A DNA stretch of 9,926 nucleotides from Gammaproteobacteria bacterium. Its GTDB lineage: Bacteria > Pseudomonadota > Gammaproteobacteria > Steroidobacterales > Steroidobacteraceae. A model generated the notes under the pieces. It worked only from the letters and a program-made list of their open reading frames with translations, was not told the origin of the DNA and ran no database searches. The translations under genes were made by a program, and so were the position numbers. Below, in pieces: positions 8,401-9,926 of the stretch. Location of the stretch: NCBI GenBank assembly GCA_005877965.1, contig VBNP01000011.1, forward strand, positions 1-9,926, read 5' to 3'. Each line of letters opens with the position of its first letter. Positions within the stretch are counted from its first letter, which is position 1.

Positions 8401-8545
8401 ACGGTTGCGCACCCGATGAGCTGCTCGCCCCCCACTGCGAGCGCGGCGGCAGGGTTTGGTCCTCGGCGTAGGCGACCGCCCCGGCAAGTACCCCCAGAAC
8501 CACGGCGGGCAACACCACCGGAGCGAAAAACGACGGCACGTGCAT
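5411..8545 (-). CDS. Secreted discoidin-domain protein with a C-terminal (alpha/alpha)6-type glycosidase-like region
   Basis: From the ATG at 8545 the protein has 1044 residues. The frame could start at a GTG (8602), but the ATG gives a standard signal peptide (residues 1-27, cleavage likely after AYA), so I prefer it. Residues about 33-156 form an F5/8 type C (discoidin, CBM32-like) domain: IDGDESTKW, NWLQVDLSRTATIGGVLIHWD and RARYLRLG. A second galactose-binding-like sandwich follows (about 161-281), then a large beta region (290-550). The helical part from about 560 resembles six-hairpin glycosidases of the GH15/GH65/GH94 kind. Acidic candidates are Asp624 (DRSFIRDGS), Glu684 (DSQGEF), Asp760/761 (YWDDYW) and Glu933 (PHTWVGAEY). 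A beta tail (about 955-1044) closes it. I cannot place it in a named GH family. The product is exported, probably to periplasm or cell surface, and its stop is 47 bp from the convergent GH31 stop, suggesting related substrates. Confidence 0.8.
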   Translation of the reverse strand: MHVPSFFAPVVLPAVVLGVLAGAVAYAEDQTLPPRSQWGASSSSGAQPSMEPALAIDGDESTKWGGAFSPGNWLQVDLSRTATIGGVLIHWDAAFAAAYLILSSEDGQHWQTAFETTDSPGGTDYVLFPAVRARYLRLGSAPRTTDWGVSVFEFEPLAASESPWITGLRKGDHPAALWSAAATGTIVGRAPTSGTRELHLRFPRPLPVSGLEVFWDSARRDARLEGRGVSGPWRLLAEDPVPLGDSSYLAAREPRTVSELRLRVSAAPGHVPAIRRLRLLSPTQALTTMKRYEIVASRAHHELFPSSLHGQQVYWTAVGVPAAHRKSVFDEYGDLEAFKGAPLVQPLWRDSSGRTAAAYEARATNSLRNGWMPMPAVQWSPQPGLELHSEAIAADQAAGPVTFVRHRLVNTGASRVEGQLAIVVRPMQVNPPWQHGGVSPIRLVEIAGTGARSIVNVNGRALLTSLTPAMARGTASFGLHGETEITRYLAEGRVPNRLSARDEEGLAAAALIYNVHLDPGEQRDVVLAFPLGDPPADSASELLGASALNRAEPVDEAKPGAAFDAIARRVERQWQVRFARIGLALPDSSLVDMLRAQVAYMLINQTGPAMQAGPRNYDRSFIRDGSATAAVLLRMGLASTAREYLRWYTDHAVHENGLVSPILNDDGSVNRGFGSDLEYDSQGEFVALVVEVARLDGGAASVREYLPKVRLALEFLQQLRERTLVPGYMGASEAPERFRGIIAPSISHEGYSKPAHSYWDDYWALKGWHDGAWLAHEWGDQEMAAWALTQYAALRNSVASSIRATMQWKAVDYIPASADLGDRDPSSVSIGLDPCGQKDLLPADALSHTFVRYLDEVRERGLPGALYAYTPYEFRNVLTFVQLNRPKDGEELLGRLLTGRRPVQWQVLAEVVRSQARRPFYLGDMPHTWVGAEYARALFGMLLHEEDERLDLLPGVPRSWVAGEGLRISNLPTAFGTLSVSARQEGAVMRVVLEPGLRDNAPLQVDWPARQRPLAVTVDGRSRLDYSAEGIRLERPFRELVAQW

Positions 8546-8651
8546 GTCAGCGTTCCGGTCCGTGATCACACCCGCGAGCAGCCCTACGTTATTACACCAC
8601 ACCGCCGCGAGAGTACCCGCAACGACAAGTCAGCGATGCTGGTGATAAGGT

Positions 8652-8996
8652 CTACTGCACGACAATGGTTCCGACCATGCGGGGGTGAATCGAACAGGTG
8701 AAGTGATAGGTGCCGGGCTTGTCGAACTTGAAGGCGAAGCTTTCGTTCGTATCCATGGAACCCGAGCGGAACAGTCCCGTATCGCTGACTACGGTATGCG
8801 GCTCATCGTCCATGTTGGCCCAGGTCACGGTCGAGCCGGCCTTGACGGTCAACGACACCGGCACAAACATGAAATCCTTCACCACTATACTGCTCGGATC
8901 CGGGGTGGCGGCAGTCGCTGGACTACCGGCCGCACCCCACCACAGCAGCGCGGCGCTGACAGCCGCTAGCACCCACCGGTACCGTCCCAGAGTCAT
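8652..8996 (-). CDS. Secreted cupredoxin (plastocyanin/amicyanin-like blue copper protein)
   Basis: This 114-residue protein begins with a signal peptide (LGRYRWVLAAVSAALLWWGA, likely cleaved near ATA|ATP at residue 30), placing it in the periplasm. The rest is one cupredoxin domain of about 80 residues carrying a complete type-1 copper site: His67 in DDEPHTVVS, and Cys101, His104 and Met107 in FTCSIHPRM. VTWANMDDEPH and GTYHFTCSIHPRM are the standard signature of small electron-carrier or stress-related cupredoxins. A TTG start 21 bases upstream is possible, but GGGAG lies correctly in front of the ATG at 8996 and inside that longer reading, so the ATG is preferred. The gene begins 36 bases after the metallophosphoesterase stop, so co-transcription is likely. 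The electron-transfer partner is not in the window. Confidence 0.9.
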   Translation of the reverse strand: MTLGRYRWVLAAVSAALLWWGAAGSPATAATPDPSSIVVKDFMFVPVSLTVKAGSTVTWANMDDEPHTVVSDTGLFRSGSMDTNESFAFKFDKPGTYHFTCSIHPRMVGTIVVQ

Positions 8997-9005
8997 ACGA
9001 GTGTT

Positions 9006-9010
9006 CTCCC
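9006..9010 (-). promoter_or_regulatory. Ribosome-binding site GGGAG deciding the cupredoxin start
   Basis: On the minus strand GGGAG sits nine bases before the ATG at 8996. This favours that ATG over the TTG at 9017, which has no such site in front of it. Confidence 0.65.
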
Positions 9011-9032
9011 AGCTCAAGACTTTGAGGACTTG

Positions 9033-9926
9033 TCAGGCAATCGTCGTGTCACTGAGCGCCAGTGAGCGCGGGTGTTTCACCACCGAGACGCTGGTAATGC
9101 CGAGCATCCTGGGCAATTGATCCGCGGGCACTTTGAGCGGGGCAGGTCCCGACCCCGTTGCGGCGGTGGGTTGCGGATAGGCGGTCGAGCGGGCCGTGTG
9201 GAACGTCATGTTGCCTTCGACCTTCTGAACGATCTGATGGATGTGTCCGTTCAGCACGGTCACCGAGCCGAAACGGCGCAGTTGGTTCATGAGCTGGTCG
9301 GCGTCACCCGTCCCCCAGCCCCAGGGCTCATAGATGGTCCACAGCGGCATATGGGCAAAGACCACGATAGGGGTGCTGTCCGAGCGTCCCTTCAAGTCGG
9401 CCGCCACCCAGGCGAGCTGCTCCGTGCCCAGCGTGCCGAGGCCGCCGGGCTTGAATTGCAATACATTGATGAGCGCCACGAAGTGCACGCCCGCGTGGTC
9501 AAAGCTGTAATAACCCTTGTTGTTGGAGACTTTCCCGAATCGGTTGAAGTATTCCGTGACCGTCGCATCGGCGGTGTCGTGCTCGCCCGGAACCGTGTGC
9601 AGCTCAGTGGTACGCAAACGCGAGAGCATCTGCTGCGCCAGCTCAAATTCCGCGGGCTTGGATAGGTGGGTAATGTCGCCGGTGTGGATGATGAGCGCCG
9701 GCTGCTCGGGCATCCCGTTCACGAGATCAATGGTCTGCGTGAGGGTCCCGTTGACATCGGGATTGGCGTCCTTATTGAAGCCGATGTGCGTGTCGCTGAT
9801 CTGAACGAACAGCGGCTTTCCCAGCCGGGCAGCACCCTGTTTGTCAACGGCCGCCACCGCCAGCTCGATCGGCGTGAAGACTCCGCCCGCCAGGGCGAAG
9901 AGGGTGCCAGCCCCGCCATAGGCCAT
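9033..9926 (-). CDS. Calcineurin-like metallophosphoesterase, 5' end beyond the window
   Basis: These 297 visible residues form a dinuclear-metal phosphoesterase. Metal-binding motifs appear in order: SDTH (Asp45, His47), TGDITH (Asp84), PGEHD (114-117), AHMP (His192) and NGHIH (His228, His230). The layout matches the class III cyclic nucleotide or phospholipid phosphodiesterase-like branch. The usual GNHD Asn, which bridges metal and phosphate, is Glu115 here. The visible N-terminus (AYGGAGTLFALAGGVFTPIELAVAA) looks like the hydrophobic core of a Tat or Sec signal, and the window ends exactly on an ATG codon. The true start, perhaps with a twin-arginine motif, is therefore probably outside. 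That makes the protein periplasmic, consistent with the exported cupredoxin 36 bases downstream. The natural substrate is unknown. The family call is strong; the exact start is not visible. Confidence 0.9.
   Translation of the reverse strand: MAYGGAGTLFALAGGVFTPIELAVAAVDKQGAARLGKPLFVQISDTHIGFNKDANPDVNGTLTQTIDLVNGMPEQPALIIHTGDITHLSKPAEFELAQQMLSRLRTTELHTVPGEHDTADATVTEYFNRFGKVSNNKGYYSFDHAGVHFVALINVLQFKPGGLGTLGTEQLAWVAADLKGRSDSTPIVVFAHMPLWTIYEPWGWGTGDADQLMNQLRRFGSVTVLNGHIHQIVQKVEGNMTFHTARSTAYPQPTAATGSGPAPLKVPADQLPRMLGITSVSVVKHPRSLALSDTTIA

Overview
The window is a GC-rich chromosomal stretch with dense coding. It carries eight protein-coding loci and shows no RNA gene, CRISPR array, insertion sequence or phage gene. 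The gene content points to a free-living, polymer-degrading Gram-negative proteobacterium: a PagL-type outer-membrane lipid A deacylase, a lipoprotein-type GH31 hydrolase, a discoidin-bearing hydrolase and periplasmic copper and phosphoesterase proteins. Soil gammaproteobacteria of the Steroidobacter/Xanthomonadales type are my best guess, from gene style only.

Left block (1-1619, minus strand). A frameshifted PagL/acyloxyacyl hydrolase gene (967-1619) overlaps a 63-residue helical protein (779-970) by an ATGA junction. A patatin-like phospholipase follows and runs off the left edge. This looks like an envelope-lipid module. Two of its three genes have damaged or unclear reading frames: a net -1 shift inside the deacylase, and an in-frame TGA with no usual start codon in front of the patatin domain.

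Middle block. A 204-bp divergent intergenic region (1620-1823) leads into a plus-strand operon. It encodes a short-chain dehydrogenase-like protein whose catalytic Tyr is replaced by Phe (1824-2525). A 939-residue secreted GH31 glycosidase (2544-5363) follows 18 bp later, and its barrel is interrupted by a galactose-binding-like domain. Convergent to it, 47 bp away, is a 1044-residue secreted protein (5411-8545) with an N-terminal discoidin domain, further beta-sandwiches and a C-terminal (alpha/alpha)6-type region. It reads as a glycoside hydrolase of unassigned family. The pair suggests a small system for an oligosaccharide or glycoconjugate, with an unusual SDR-fold partner. No transporter or regulator for it lies in the window.

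Right block (8652-9926, minus strand). A calcineurin-like metallophosphoesterase, 5'-truncated by the window edge, precedes a small secreted cupredoxin by 36 bp, so the two are probably co-transcribed. The cupredoxin has a complete His-Cys-His-Met type-1 copper site. The phosphoesterase has Glu where the family usually has the metal-binding Asn (GEHD instead of GNHD).

The most notable items are the domain-inserted GH31 enzyme, the unassigned discoidin/(alpha/alpha)6 protein, the Tyr-less SDR between them and the lipid module, and the frameshifted lipid A deacylase.
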